Below, piece after piece: positions 52,927-64,000 of a stretch of 64,000 nt of DNA; positions within the stretch are counted from its first letter, which is position 1; the number at the start of each line of letters is the position of its first letter. The DNA comes from Erythrocercus mccallii (Eukaryota > Chordata > Aves > Passeriformes > Dicruridae): contig VZRG01002924.1 of the NCBI GenBank assembly GCA_013397435.1, forward strand, positions 1 to 64,000, in the 5' to 3' direction. A program made the translations under genes and the position numbers. The notes below the pieces were generated by a model. The model saw only the letters and a program-made list of their open reading frames with translations. It did not search any database and was not told the origin of the DNA.

Positions 52927-53372
52927 GGCCTAGCAACTACACAAATGCTCTGAAATTTAAAATAATCTTCTTAACGTGCAGAGGACCATTTAGTTTGTCA
53001 AACTGCAGCAAAATGCATAATGACGAGACAGTACATTTGGAATATTCTGAGGAGAAAGGGTATGCAGATACTGGCCTGCAGCCTACAGCTCAGCCAGCTG
53101 CTGACAAGCAGCAGCTAACAGGAAAAGGCGATAGAGTACCATGTGATCATTCCTGCAAGTCTGATTAATGCAGTATACTCCAAGAATACAGGCTGATATC
53201 TTTATTATTCAAGCCAAATAAGTCAAATATGGTACGCGACAGGCTTCACAGCTAAATTATCATTCACATGCTACATCAAAATCAGCAAGCGCAAGCACAG
53301 GATAATAAAAAAACCTAAATATATATTGTAACCAAAGAGATTAATTAGGCCCATTCAAGCTGATTTTCTTAC
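52927..53372 (-). promoter_or_regulatory. EVL: Probable EVL 5' UTR / proximal promoter
   Basis: Sequence immediately 5' of the EVL start codon. It holds an in-frame stop two codons before the ATG, two short uORFs (52,998-53,036 and 52,957-52,989, 12 and 10 codons before their stops) and two CArG-like boxes around 53,214-53,232. A TATATATT stretch lies near 53,320. A possible splice acceptor (CCTTTTCCTGTTAG, ending at 53,115) and a strong donor at 53,372 suggest the leader may contain a small intron. The transcription start cannot be read from the sequence, so the split between UTR and promoter is inference. Confidence 0.55.
53214..53232. promoter_or_regulatory. Two CArG-like (SRF) boxes
   Basis: CCAAATAAGT at 53,214-53,223 and TCAAATATGG at 53,223-53,232 each match the CC(A/T)6GG SRF site at nine of ten positions, sharing one base. 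SRF/MRTF controls many actin-cytoskeleton genes, so the placement about 300 bp upstream of the EVL ATG is suggestive. Neither is a perfect site, and function is inferred only. Confidence 0.35.
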
Positions 53373-53739
53373 CTTGTAGTGATATTTTAGTCTGTTTTTA
53401 TTCATCTAAACCATCAGTGATGGAACAAAAGACTGCGTCCACAAACCTCCCCTTCCATGAAAGCCAGAACATTTAAAGTAGTTTATCTGCTAGAAATCAT
53501 TTCCTCTGTAGTCTATCCCCAACCACTTTAACTCCTTCAGCCCTGAACTCATTGCCATAAACCCTATTTGCAGTGCCATGCGGGCTTTTTAGGGTTTGCA
53601 GGGTTAACACCAAGAAATCGCAGCAGTGCGACTGAATGAAGTGGGATAAGAGCCAAAGGAGTCATATCTGCGAGATCACAGAAGGGAGATAGGAATGAGG
53701 AAAGTTGAGCATTTCGTGGCATTGCAGTGTGCAGGCGAG

Positions 53740-54120
53740 GATGCTTCAGCTGCCTAGCAACAGCGCACGCAATCTCCATGGCAACAGCGCAGCCAGCGCA
53801 GGGGCAGAGCATCCGCTGCACCCCAGGGGCGACACACGGGGACAACCTCGCCGGCACGGCCACCCCGCCCTGTGCCGGCCACCCCGCACCGCCAAAAGCC
53901 CCTCCCGGGAGAAGCGGGAGCCACGGGGCCCCCCGGGTCAGGGCTGCAGCCTGCAGCCCCTCCGTGGGGAGGTCCCGCGGCTGCGGCGTGTGGAAGCACA
54001 CCGACACGCTCCTGGAACAGCTCGGCAATGGACGGCACATCTGCTCCACCGAAATAACACGGCCCGGCAGCCAGGCGTGCGCAGCTTGAATAAACGCTGC
54101 TCACACACCCCAAACACCAG
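53740..54120. promoter_or_regulatory. EVL: CpG island, likely EVL promoter
   Basis: A hand count gives about 33 CpG dinucleotides in 53,761-54,120, roughly one per 11 bases, in clearly GC-rich sequence; flanking DNA has one CpG per one to several hundred bases. CpG islands usually mark constitutive vertebrate promoters. This one sits 0.8-1.2 kb upstream of the EVL start exon, in the right orientation to drive it. The long open frames here on both strands (up to 244 codons) are expected where stop codons are rare in GC-rich DNA and match nothing I know. The island could also start a divergent plus-strand noncoding transcript. Confidence 0.75.
53749..53785. promoter_or_regulatory. Tandem RFX X-box-like motifs
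   Basis: Two copies of the X-box half-site RGYAAC occur with partial left halves: GCTGCC-T-AGCAAC at 53,749-53,761 and ATCTCC-AT-GGCAAC at 53,772-53,785. The RFX consensus is GTNRCC, 0-3 bases, then RGYAAC; the first site has one mismatch and the second has two. They lie at the EVL-proximal edge of the CpG island. Confidence 0.4.
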
Positions 54121-57100
54121 GAGCCACAGCTCACCATCCTCACAGCAATCCCCTGGAAATTTTGGAACCACAGGCTGGATGACTCCCACCACCAGTTTGC
54201 TTAGGGATTGTCTGGGTGTTAGCCATGAGACTGGGGACACTTTGCCCAGGCAGCCAAACTCAGCAGGGATGGGGAGGGCCAGGGGGAGGTTTAACCCTGA
54301 GGCTGTGCACACTGCATCGGCATCGGCCACCACAGCGCGGGGCCACCCAGCGCTGCCAGCACTGGCCAGAGCGGGGACAGGCTCTGCCAGACTCCTGCTG
54401 GCTAGAGAGCAGGGGAAAGGTGAGGACTGCTGGAAATGAGGGAGATTCAAATCGTGGGAAATCAACCCCAGCCCTGGGAAGGAGAGAGAATGGGGCAGTG
54501 GGAGAACATGTTGTCTGGGAAAGTCACAGAGAGACAGCAAATTCAAAGTTACCTCTGGGGCTGCTCCCCACCTTGACTTGCCTCTTTTACTGCTAGGGCT
54601 GGTTTCTGGCACAAGGAAACACATGGAGAATTTTGACTGGAGTCTGAAATATCCAAACCCAAGTACAGCTCCTGTGGTTCACTGTGCTCTAGGGCAATGG
54701 TTGTCCCTTTGAGCTGCGGGATTTGAAGGCTGGAAAAGCATCCAAAGTGTACAGACTGTCACATCTCCTAGACACAGTGACTGGGGACAGGCCATGGTAA
54801 CTGTGGCATCTGTTCTCATGGCTCTGAAAAATATAGGCAGAAAGGGCTAGAATGGGAACAGGCACTCGTGGCAAAAACCCCAGCACTGAAAACAAAAAAA
54901 ATCCACATTTACTTGAGACATGGTGTTTTTAGTGTAGTAGTGACCTTGGATTTCATTTTATTTCCTTTAAGTAAATGTGATAGTTTAAAGTGACAATAAA
55001 GGCACACTGCAGGAACACTAAAACACATGCAGTCACACCATCTGACAGAAATTAATTCTTCCACAAGCATCCAGCAAGAGACGACAGCGAGGCAGGTGAT
55101 TCTGGCTACAGCCTAATAAAAGATTAATATTGGCAGAGAGGAGAACAATGCAATCATCAAGAGAAGCCGCCTCCCATATTTAGGCTTCCATATTTATTTT
55201 CACTATAAGTATGCTCACTGTATACAGCACCCAAGCAGCTGGGCATGGGACAAGTACCCCTTGCAAGCAACTGTTCTGCTACTGACTTTGTAGAAATAGT
55301 TTCATACCTTCAGAGCCAGCCAAGATCCCTCATGGGAGAAGGATGGAATTCTGAAGTTCTGTCTTCTTGCTCACCACAATCTTCCAGTAACTTGAATCAA
55401 GTGGAAGAGGGCTGTTTTTCACTTGAAACGTGTCTCTTTTTCATGCTGTTTATCTAAATTGAAACCTTTCTACAGAATTAAGAGCAAACTGCTTCCGCAT
55501 AGCATTCTTCATGAGACAAAGTTGACAAAATCACTGTCTGGTCTTCCAATTTCTGCAGTTTCTCAACAGCCACAATGCAAATAAATAGTCAGCTGTTCAA
55601 GCCAAGGCTTCTGTCATCAATGAGTTCACTGTGAAGGACTAGAAAAGCAAACATCCTCCACAATGTTTTCATATACAGTAGAGGTCAGCTGTTGAAAGGT
55701 TTCATTAGGATAACATTTTAACTTTTTTTTTTTTTCTTGGCCAGCACTTTTGCAACAGCTGATAGCTTTACAGACAGAAACAGCAGGACTTCTATCTTGT
55801 GAGACAACCAGTAGTCTCAATTCTAGTTAATTAATTGCTAGGACTCCCATATTCAAGAGTAAGATCTGAGACCATTATGTCCTACTGTAGACATGAATGA
55901 GGCTCAGCATGAAATTTTACCAAACAGAACTCACAGGGGCTTCAGAAAGTCACAGGAATACATGCATAGGCCAAAAAAATAAATAAATGCAAGGCTATAA
56001 TACCTCCTTACAACTTCTTAGCAAAGACTGTAACTTCCTGTGCCCTGAGCCAGACTGAAGGTCTTGAGAAACAGACAGAAATTGTCAGAAACCACAATCA
56101 GCAATGAAATTTTTTACAATAAGTTGTTTATTCCCTTCCTGGCAGTAGGGAATCAGTCCAGACATTTGATGACAAATGCCCCTCACTTTAGCAAAAACTG
56201 AAATTATGTCACATGAAAGAAAAATTTATTAAACATTGGGTGGGACAATTAATGTAATGGGAACTGTGGGACCCAGACCACACCTTCTGATCAGAGGCCA
56301 GAAAGATGGGACATTGAGTGTCCCTCCCACTGAAGACAAGCAGTAGCTTTTGGGAAACAATTTGCAATTTTAATGCTGGGCTCTAACAAACAAGTGAGAT
56401 TGTAATAGAAGTGGTTATCGTTGATGAAAGCTTGTCAAAAGAGCAAAGGATGCAAAAAAAGCCTGGAAATACGACAAACCAGAACAAGGCAGAGGATACT
56501 GGTGAAATTTCTGGCTTTATCTAGTATTTCACTGCCATCCAAGGGCCTCATGCTGATACCCTGCTAAGAGCCTGGTTTCCTCAAGTGTAACATCTTGCAT
56601 TATCATTATTTAGTGTATTAGTGTATCAGTATTTGTCCTCCTGACCTGATATTCCACCAAAGCGTTTGCCAGATGCTTGGTGACATTATCCGATCACAAA
56701 CAGACTGAGATATTTTAATGAAGTAACTACTTATTCCTGTGCTTAAGAAAGGAAGAAAGCCACTAACACAGTGGACTTCTGTCATTAAGCCTGCATTATC
56801 ATTATGCTGAAGTGATACTCAGACCACTCTAAAAAAACCCTGCAAGCGTGCTGAAAAATTCAGTATTCACTTCAATTCATGAGGAAGAAAACAGAAAGGA
56901 GAAGGGAAATGAGCCAACAAGAGCATATCTAATGAGTGTTCATTCACTGCAGCTCCAAAATTTCTGCACAGTGAAGAATGTAGCAATCACAGGCAGCATC
57001 CCAGAATATGCTGAAAAATCTCCTTTCGACAGGATTGTCTCTGAGTTCAAAAGTCTTTTTTGGGATTAAGAAAATAAGACTTAAAATATTTATAGAAATA

Positions 57101-58179
57101 GAAAAGGAGTGTGGCTACCTTCATTTGTTCAGGTACTGGGGAAATTTTGAAAATAATTGCAGTGCCCTTAAGTTTACAAAGCAAGGATGTATTCAGCATT
57201 GGAGTACTGACCCAAAGCTTCAGCTGTTAAAGGGAAGGATGGGTGGGGCAAAAATGAACATTTGTTATCCTCCTTTTGTCAATGGGATTTCTATTATGAG
57301 TTGCCTTAAAATGTGAATTTTGATGCACAAGGATAATCCAACGTATTTCAGGCTTCTCCTTTCTCTCTCAGGTTTTCAGGTTGACCAAAAAAGTTTGATT
57401 TCCTGATGTCAACCTTCATCAAAAAAATCCTACCTCATCTATAGATCTTGGAATTATCAGAGCCCATGAATGTCTGCACAGAAAAAAATCGATTTTTTCC
57501 CTGTCAACTTTGGCCCAAGTATGCTTCATGCTTTGCAAATCTCAGGATTTGAGATTCCTGATCACAGGATGGCTGACGCCTTCCCCACGTTCTTCTCTCA
57601 CGGCTTTGCTCTTATCATACTGGGAGTATCACACACCATTTTCATGAACGGATACCCTGTACCAGGTACAGACGAGCGCACAGCAGCTCACAGGGCTGGA
57701 AGGGGATGTTTTTCAAAATACAGCCTCATCTGCCTTATTCTAGTGCTTTAGGGAAGATGCACTGGAGTGAACCAGAGAGAATGGGGTTCTTACTGATTTT
57801 CTATCAGCCCTTGGGGATAGCACCAAGTCACAACTAGCAATCCAACAGAACTGAGCCAGTCAGGGTGAAAACTAAAAGCTCCATACGGATTATTAAGTTA
57901 TTGATCACTGCAACAGTGCCTGAAATATCCAGTCAAGTGTAGGACTGTATGGTGCTGACCACCACAGAAAGCTGAAAATGGAAAAGCAGTTTACATAAAC
58001 AGTGGACAAGGATATATGAGATAAATTCAAACTGGCAAAAGAAGAAATATGGTCAAGCCAGCAAACATCAAAAAACTAAGATTCAGTCTGTATAGGTTGC
58101 AAATGTTAGTTGATATGACCAGGATCTGCGTACTGCTTCCTGTTTATGAGAAATTATTTAAAATCATACAAAATACAGT

Positions 58180-58445
58180 GACAGAACAAGGGACAACTAT
58201 TTTAAACTGAAAGGTCAGTTAAGAATAGCTATTAGGAATAAATTCTTTCCTGTGAGTGTGGTGAGGCACTGGAACAGGTTGCTCAGAGAAGCTGTGGACA
58301 GCCCATCTCTGGAAGTGTTCCAGGCCAGGCTGGATGAAGGTCTGAGCAACCTGGTCTGGTGGAAGACGTCCCTGACCATGGCAGGGGGATGAGAACTAGA
58401 TGGTCTGTAAGGTCCCTTCTAACCCAAAACATTCTATGACCCTAT
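58180..58445 (+). mobile_element. CR1 LINE 3' fragment
   Basis: About 265 bp with the canonical CR1 end: GGCACTGGAACAGGTTGCTC at 58,266, later GATGGTCTGTAAGGTCCCTT, then ACATTCTATGACCCTAT. The copy is 5'-truncated and lies upstream of EVL exon 1. Confidence 0.93.
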
Positions 58446-60604
58446 TGATTAAAAGACAAAAATGCCTTCCAAGGAAAAGGACAAGGCTGTACAAATTTGA
58501 AGTGCAAGGTTCTTATGTATTATTTTTCCTAGATAAACAATTATCAGCCTTTTGTTTCAGTTCAGCACAGATAAATCTGAATGCTGCAGACAGAAGTCTG
58601 CTTTGAAATAATGAATTACACTGCCTCAATATTCACCTGACAGCCACAGTATCTTACAGCAGCTACATCTTTGCTGTTTAGCATCAGTACAAACACAGAG
58701 CAGAAAACAGAAAACACTATTAGAGAAAATAAAAGGAAATGTATGTTAGGAACTTCTTTAAAGCTAGCTAAAATTAGTCAATTTGACTTTTTCCATGTTG
58801 TTAAGTGGGGGGCAAAAAGGGAAGTTAGAAGCTGAAATGCAACCAGCATTATCACCACTATCAAATGAAATGTCAGTGGAACTGGAAATAGTGTGTGAAG
58901 AAACCATGGTCATCCACTAAAGGGCACTTCACAAAATAAAGCATTTGGACACTTATGCGGGGTGTACATCTCATATCTCAACAAACACACACCTGTGTGC
59001 TTCAGACATGAACACAAATACACATACCACCACTCTGGCTTCTTGTTATCTCCAAGCAAGCCAGTGGCCTAGATCTTACAAGTGTTTCAACTGTACAGTG
59101 GCATGCTTGCAGTCAAAAGTAGCAGCCACCATGAACCAAGCAACTTCCCCCACACAAACGGGTACATTATTGCCTGACTCATTATCAAATATAATGGCTG
59201 GAGAGAAGTTATTCTGCACAGAAAATACCAGTGTCTACTCAACCTCTTCCCTGGTAAACATTACAAGAGTATTCCTAGTAACAACTGGGTGAAACAGTTA
59301 ATGGAATACACATTTCTAAAACCATAGAAGGGCTTTTGCTCACTGGAGCAAACTGCAAAGAAGCAGGTGCCCACCTGCAACCATCCCCGAAACCCACACC
59401 TCCCCAAACATGCCCATCAACTGGAACTTGGACTGTGACAGGAACATGAGATAGTGGGGATACTATTGTTTAATCATCCCAGGTCTGGGGATGTAGCCAC
59501 AAGGGGTACTGGAAGAGAGGCTGGAATGCTGATGGCTCAGACATTCAGGGGGGAGCTGCCGATGTGCAAGGGAGCCGCCAGGCGCAGGGGTGAGCCCAGC
59601 CCCACAGCTGGTGCTGAGCGAGGGGAGCACAGAGGCAAACCCCGCCAGGCGGGTCCTGTCACCTCCTCCTCCCTCCAGTGAGCCCAGCTGTGAAAACTCT
59701 GCTGTCCACACTCCCGTGTGGCCTGAAGGCTTTCATCTGCTGATGGGCCATAATGGGCCATAATGGACTGGACTGCACTGATTTAACAGGCACCTATAAC
59801 ATATTAGAAGGTGTCAAAGGCTCCCGCAGCATCCCTGATCCACAACATCACATCACCTGGCCTAAGGTCCCACCCCAACAGAGCTACCTGGGCGTTCCTA
59901 CCGGAGCCTGACTGAATATAACAAACCCAATAGATGGAGTGGTCTGGGCATTTTTCTCCACTGCCTCTTGAGGATTACCATCACTACCACCTCCTCATGG
60001 AATCAGTCTGCAACCATCACTTTGACCAACAAACATCAAAAATAAAACAACCAAGCCTCAGTGTGAGGCGCATGGGTGGTGAGATCTTTCTACTGTTACC
60101 CGTTCTTTCTTATACATTTCCTTAAGTGATACTTTTATGCTTTCATATTGTCAGATTGCTGTAGATAACAACAACCAAAATAGTACATATCTGTTTTTCT
60201 GCACAACCAAATTGTTCTACAATGAACCCTACGTGTATCTTTACAGACACTGAGCATTCAGCATGGTGTCCCTCTATTCTGCCCCAAGGGATCTATTAAC
60301 AAAACGTGGGTCACCCTTGCTTTCTGGGATGGGTTGTAACACTTTACATCTCTCCCCTCTCTAGTTAGATGGTAGGATGTAGGCAAGAGAAAAATGAAGG
60401 CTAAGTTTACAGTTCTGCTTCTTGGACAAAAGTAACTTCGCTGCAGCTGATAAAAAATCCTCCATGGCTAAACTACCTGTCAAGCAAGCTCTCTGCAGCA
60501 CATGATCACAGCACCCAGGTCATAGGAGCTATTGGATTATGGGGATTTTACATACACAGAATGTGAAAGCTCAGACCGGATCAAGGCTGGAATTTCACCA
60601 AGAA

Positions 60605-60935
60605 CATAGAATTAGAGAATGGCTTGGGTTGGAAGGGACCTTAAGTATCATCTCATTCCAACCTGTGCAATGGGTGGGGACACCTTTCACTAGACCAAGT
60701 TGTTCCAAGCCCCAACCTGGCCTTGAATGCTTCCAGGGATGGGGCAGCCACAGCTTCTCTGGGCAACCTGTGTCAGTGCCTCGTCATCCTACCAGTAAAG
60801 AATTTCTTCCTGATATCTAACTTAAAAATCCCCTCTTTCAATTTGAAGCCATTTCCCCTTGGCCTGTCATTACAAGCCCTTATAAGGGCTTATAAGCTCT
60901 CCTTTAGGTGCTGGAAGGCTGCTACATGTGGGGCT
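60605..60935 (-). mobile_element. CR1 LINE 3' fragment
   Basis: The reverse complement of a CR1 3' end begins at 60,605 (TAGAATTAGAGAATGGCTTG, then GGTTGGAAGGGACCTTAAG). It continues through the conserved TCCAGGGATGGGGCAGCCAC and TTCCTGATATCTAAC segments to about 60,935. It is a 5'-truncated copy with a small palindrome at 60,874-60,891. Confidence 0.93.
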
Positions 60936-61499
60936 TATTCAGTGTAAGGTGCTGTTGATAGAGAATCTGCCAAAACTGAGCTGCATTGCTATCACATTAG
61001 CATGTGATAGCATTTGTCCTACAAAATCCTTTGTCCTACAAAAATCCTGACAAAAAAATCCCACAAATCTTTCTTTCCCTTGCATTTGATGCAAAAGACG
61101 TTAGAACAAACATGTGCAGGAATTATTCACATACACTGTGGAATTCTTTTTCAGAAACAGCTTCTGGCAGCAGCACCAGACCTAAGCTGTGGCAATTTTA
61201 GAACAACGTTTCCTCGCTCCCATGAGAACTCACAAAGTTCTGATTCCTCCAAGGCTTCACTACACCCTAGCACTCATCAGCACTTTTATACATAGCCCAA
61301 ACGAGCTTGTTGGCAGGAGAGAGTTGCCAGTGTGCAGTGCCACTGGAGCTGTGCTTCTACCAGAGGAAGGTGACACCATTGTCACCCTGGCCAGGTTCTG
61401 GCTTACTCTGCACGAACAAATCTTGTCTCCAGTAAGGCATTTGACATCACATCGTTACAGACACATTCACCACTGTGTAAAAATACACAATGGGGGAGT

Positions 61500-61758
61500 A
61501 AAGAAGACAGTGAGACTCTTCTCAGGGTGACAGAACAAGAGGCAATAGGTACAAATTTTGAAACACAGGAAATTCAATGCAGAAATAAGAAGAAACTTCT
61601 CTACCATGAGTGCTCAAACACTGGCACAGGTTGCCTAGAAAGGTTGGCATCAGCATCTTGGGAGCTATTAAAAACTCATTCGGACAACCCCCTGAGCAAG
61701 GGTTGGACTCGATCTCCAGATGTCCTTGCCAACCTCCACAACTCTGGTTCTGTGAAGG
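61500..61758 (+). mobile_element. CR1 LINE 3' fragment, diverged
   Basis: Sense-strand CR1 signatures are GAAATAAGAAGAAACTTCTC, CTGGCACAGGTTGCCTAGAA and GGTTGGACTCGATCTCCAGA, ending CTCTGGTTCTGTGAAGG. The tail lacks a clean ATTCTATG repeat and the 3' UTR wording differs from the copies at 46.9 and 58.2 kb, so this is probably another subfamily. Confidence 0.88.
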
Positions 61759-64000
61759 ACCCTCCCATCCCTTGGGCACAGAACAGTTTGCTCCCGAAGT
61801 GTGTCTGGCTGCTACAGCAGACGTTCATCAGGTCATTCCCACAACCTCTCCCCTTTGTGATATCTCGTGGAATTTACTTATTGACAACGCCTGCTCCCTA
61901 GGGAAAGCACACATAGAGGAGGAGGATTATACATCATCTTTAACGAGAATGACACAATTAGACCACAATGTGGAGACTTCATGATGCCTTCTTCCTTTAA
62001 GGCTGGAGGAAAGTTAGGGGTGGCCACAAGTATATTCTACAAGCCAGGAGAACCTCAGGGGGGCCTTTTTTTTAAAATTCGTGTGGCTTGGCCATGTTGA
62101 CTTCTGCAAAGGATCAGTGGATATGTGCCAGCTTTACCAAGCTCTTTGCAAAGCATCAGTAAGACACAGTATTTTTGAGCCAGACCTAGCAAGGAGAAAT
62201 GTTTTATGATATTCTATGGCAAATCAAAACCAAAGCAGGAAGCTCATGCTGCAAAGTATTGTTTTGAATATCATGTTTCTATCCCTCACTTGTTCTTCTC
62301 ATGAAAAAAGACTGAAAATTGAAAAACTGTGGGGGTTTTGGTTTGTTTTTGTTTAAGAAGCTGAGAAATATCACAGCTCCTGGTTTTTTCTGCTTCTGCT
62401 GGACTCATTGGATAGGGTCCACTGGCTTTTTCAATGGAACAGTATTAGGTCTGACACTTTAATTAAAGAATGTGTCAAAATGAATACAAAAATAGCTTTT
62501 TAACATAAGCTGCATGTTAGCATTTGGAGTCAAATGCATGAAAATTACAAAAACTGCATCACAGCAAAAGCCTTTATACAACTCATGAACTTAGGCAGCA
62601 TTTAGGACTTCACATCATCTGAACATCATCAGTTCTCCAGTTTCCAGTGGTAGTAGGGATGAAATTCAATTTCCTAACAAAAGGACAAGCACTACAATTC
62701 ATAAAAGCAAAACATTAACAGAGAACCCCATGTTAGGGGGAGTTTGTATTGCATTCTATAACCAGAATTTTCTATGCATCTCCTAATCTTCCTGCATCTT
62801 CTCTAGTAAGAACAGGATTTCTGAGGTGGTGGCTGCTATAGCGAGTAAAGCCCCACTGTTTGTTCCAGGACTGTGTAGCAAAGTTAGTGATGAAGTCTGA
62901 ATTCTCATTTTGGCTCTGCCAGCCCCCAGACCTCTGCTCTATGCACAGTCTGAACCAGTTTTCAACAAATCAAACCATTACTGTGACCTGTCCCAGCAGC
63001 CCTAAGCCCTGGCCATCCACCACTCCTGTCCAAGATCCAGCCAGAAGAAACCAGGACAGCTTGGGAGGGGGAGCAGAGCAGGAGGTCACACACACACTAC
63101 CTGCCCAGCTACAATTTCATGGCTTATCATTTCTCAACTGAATGATCCCCTTTTCTCACTCTGTCTTTAAAAAAATTGCCTACTCAGCCTATACAACCAT
63201 GATTAACTATCTATGGTAGAACTAGGAGCACTTTCACAGCCAAGTAAGGAGCAGTAGTACAAATTGCCTTACACTACCATGAATCAAGCTCAGTACAACA
63301 CCAATTGCCTCCCTGCCTGTGCTGAGGGGGCCCTTTTCATCACTTAGGCTAGACTAAGAGGCAAGCCACACAGAACACATCAAATCTGTCCCACAATCAG
63401 GTCACAACCTTGGGAAAAGCAATGGGATACACTTTTGTCCATCCCAAAACTGCACAAAGGAGGTATCCAGGACTAGGAGAGGACAGAGGGGGAAATCAGG
63501 AGTGAGTTTTGCAATCACAGCAATTTGGCTCTAGTACCACTGACTCATATTTGTACACCAAACACCACAGTAAACTGCAGCAAGCAAAAACTTTTCCCTC
63601 CCAGCAGTGCTCACAGCTAAAACATTGTGTATTCCTGCTGCCATCCTGCCTCGCATTGCTTGGGGTTCAAATCCAGGGATCCAAGCATGTGTACAGTGTC
63701 TGGCATCCAGCTGGGCTCTGGTTGTGGCCATCAGCCACACATCCAGCACTTGGCTACTCCAGGTCATTTGAAATGGAACTGGGCACCAATTCACTTCAGA
63801 CAACTGACTCGTATGTTCAAGTATTAAGTATTTGTTCATGAGTCAAATCCTACTTCCCCCATCTTTGGAGGAAAAGAGAGGTGAGCATGATCTGTCCTTT
63901 AACACGAGATACATTTGTCTTTTCAAATATGAATGACTTCCTGAAGCAAATGGTTCAGGTCATCTCAGATAAACATCATAGTCAAATCCTAGCTTAGCTA

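Larger units (their letters stand above)
54121..64000. other. EVL upstream region, no gene recognised
   Basis: About 9.9 kb 5' of the CpG island. It contains CR1 copies at 58.2, 60.6 and 61.5 kb, a GC-rich patch at 59.55-59.67 kb and otherwise unremarkable sequence. I found no exon of a neighbouring gene. A more distant EVL first exon, for the isoform starting M-S-E-Q, could lie here or beyond the window. Confidence 0.65.

Noticed and set aside
53705..54439. Plus-strand open frame of 244 codons, with overlapping minus-strand frames of 228 and 161 codons
   Set aside because: They coincide with the CpG island, where stop codons are rare. The translations are low-complexity Arg/Pro/Ala/Gly-rich, match no family and overlap each other on both strands.
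57432..57438. ATGAG|GT on the minus strand, which would splice to exon 2 as M-S-E-Q, the short EVL start
   Set aside because: A seven-base match is expected about 0.7 times by chance on one strand of 11 kb. The Kozak context is poor, there is no CpG island, and the donor GTAGGA is only fair. RNA evidence would be needed.

Overview
This is vertebrate nuclear DNA, almost certainly from a bird. The evidence is several CR1 LINE fragments with avian-type 3' ends, single short spliced exons in large AT-rich introns, few microsatellites and isolated CpG clusters. I cannot place it below Aves. There are no bacterial-type genes, operons, CRISPR arrays or recognisable RNA genes.

The only gene I can support is the 5' part of EVL (Enah/VASP-like, an actin regulator), read on the minus strand. 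Coding exon 1 (52,904-52,926) encodes M-Y-A-F-E-E-F plus two bases of a Ser codon. Exon 2 (3,511-3,679) completes that Ser and encodes the first 56 residues of the EVH1 domain. Both exons have canonical splice sites and their phases match (phase 2 into exon 2, phase 0 out of it). The exon 1-2 intron is therefore about 49.2 kb (3,680-52,903), and 1-3,510 is the start of the next intron.

Upstream of exon 1 in gene direction (higher coordinates) lie a proximal 5' flank with two short uORFs, CArG-like boxes and a strong unassigned splice donor (53,372). Beyond it is a CpG island (about 53,740-54,120) carrying two RFX X-box-like sites, the best promoter candidate. From 54.1 to 64 kb the sequence is noncoding, with CR1 copies at 58.2, 60.6 and 61.5 kb.

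Inside intron 1 there is a three-copy CR1 cluster (46.9-49.2 kb) and a compound pentanucleotide microsatellite (21.1 kb). There are also a 50-bp minisatellite (45.8 kb), several small tandem duplications (9.4, 33.4, 34.8 and 35.0 kb) and a second CpG-enriched patch (28.9-29.2 kb). The many short reading frames elsewhere are chance frames in noncoding DNA. I found no sign of a novel multi-gene system; the points worth checking concern EVL promoter architecture and repeat structure.
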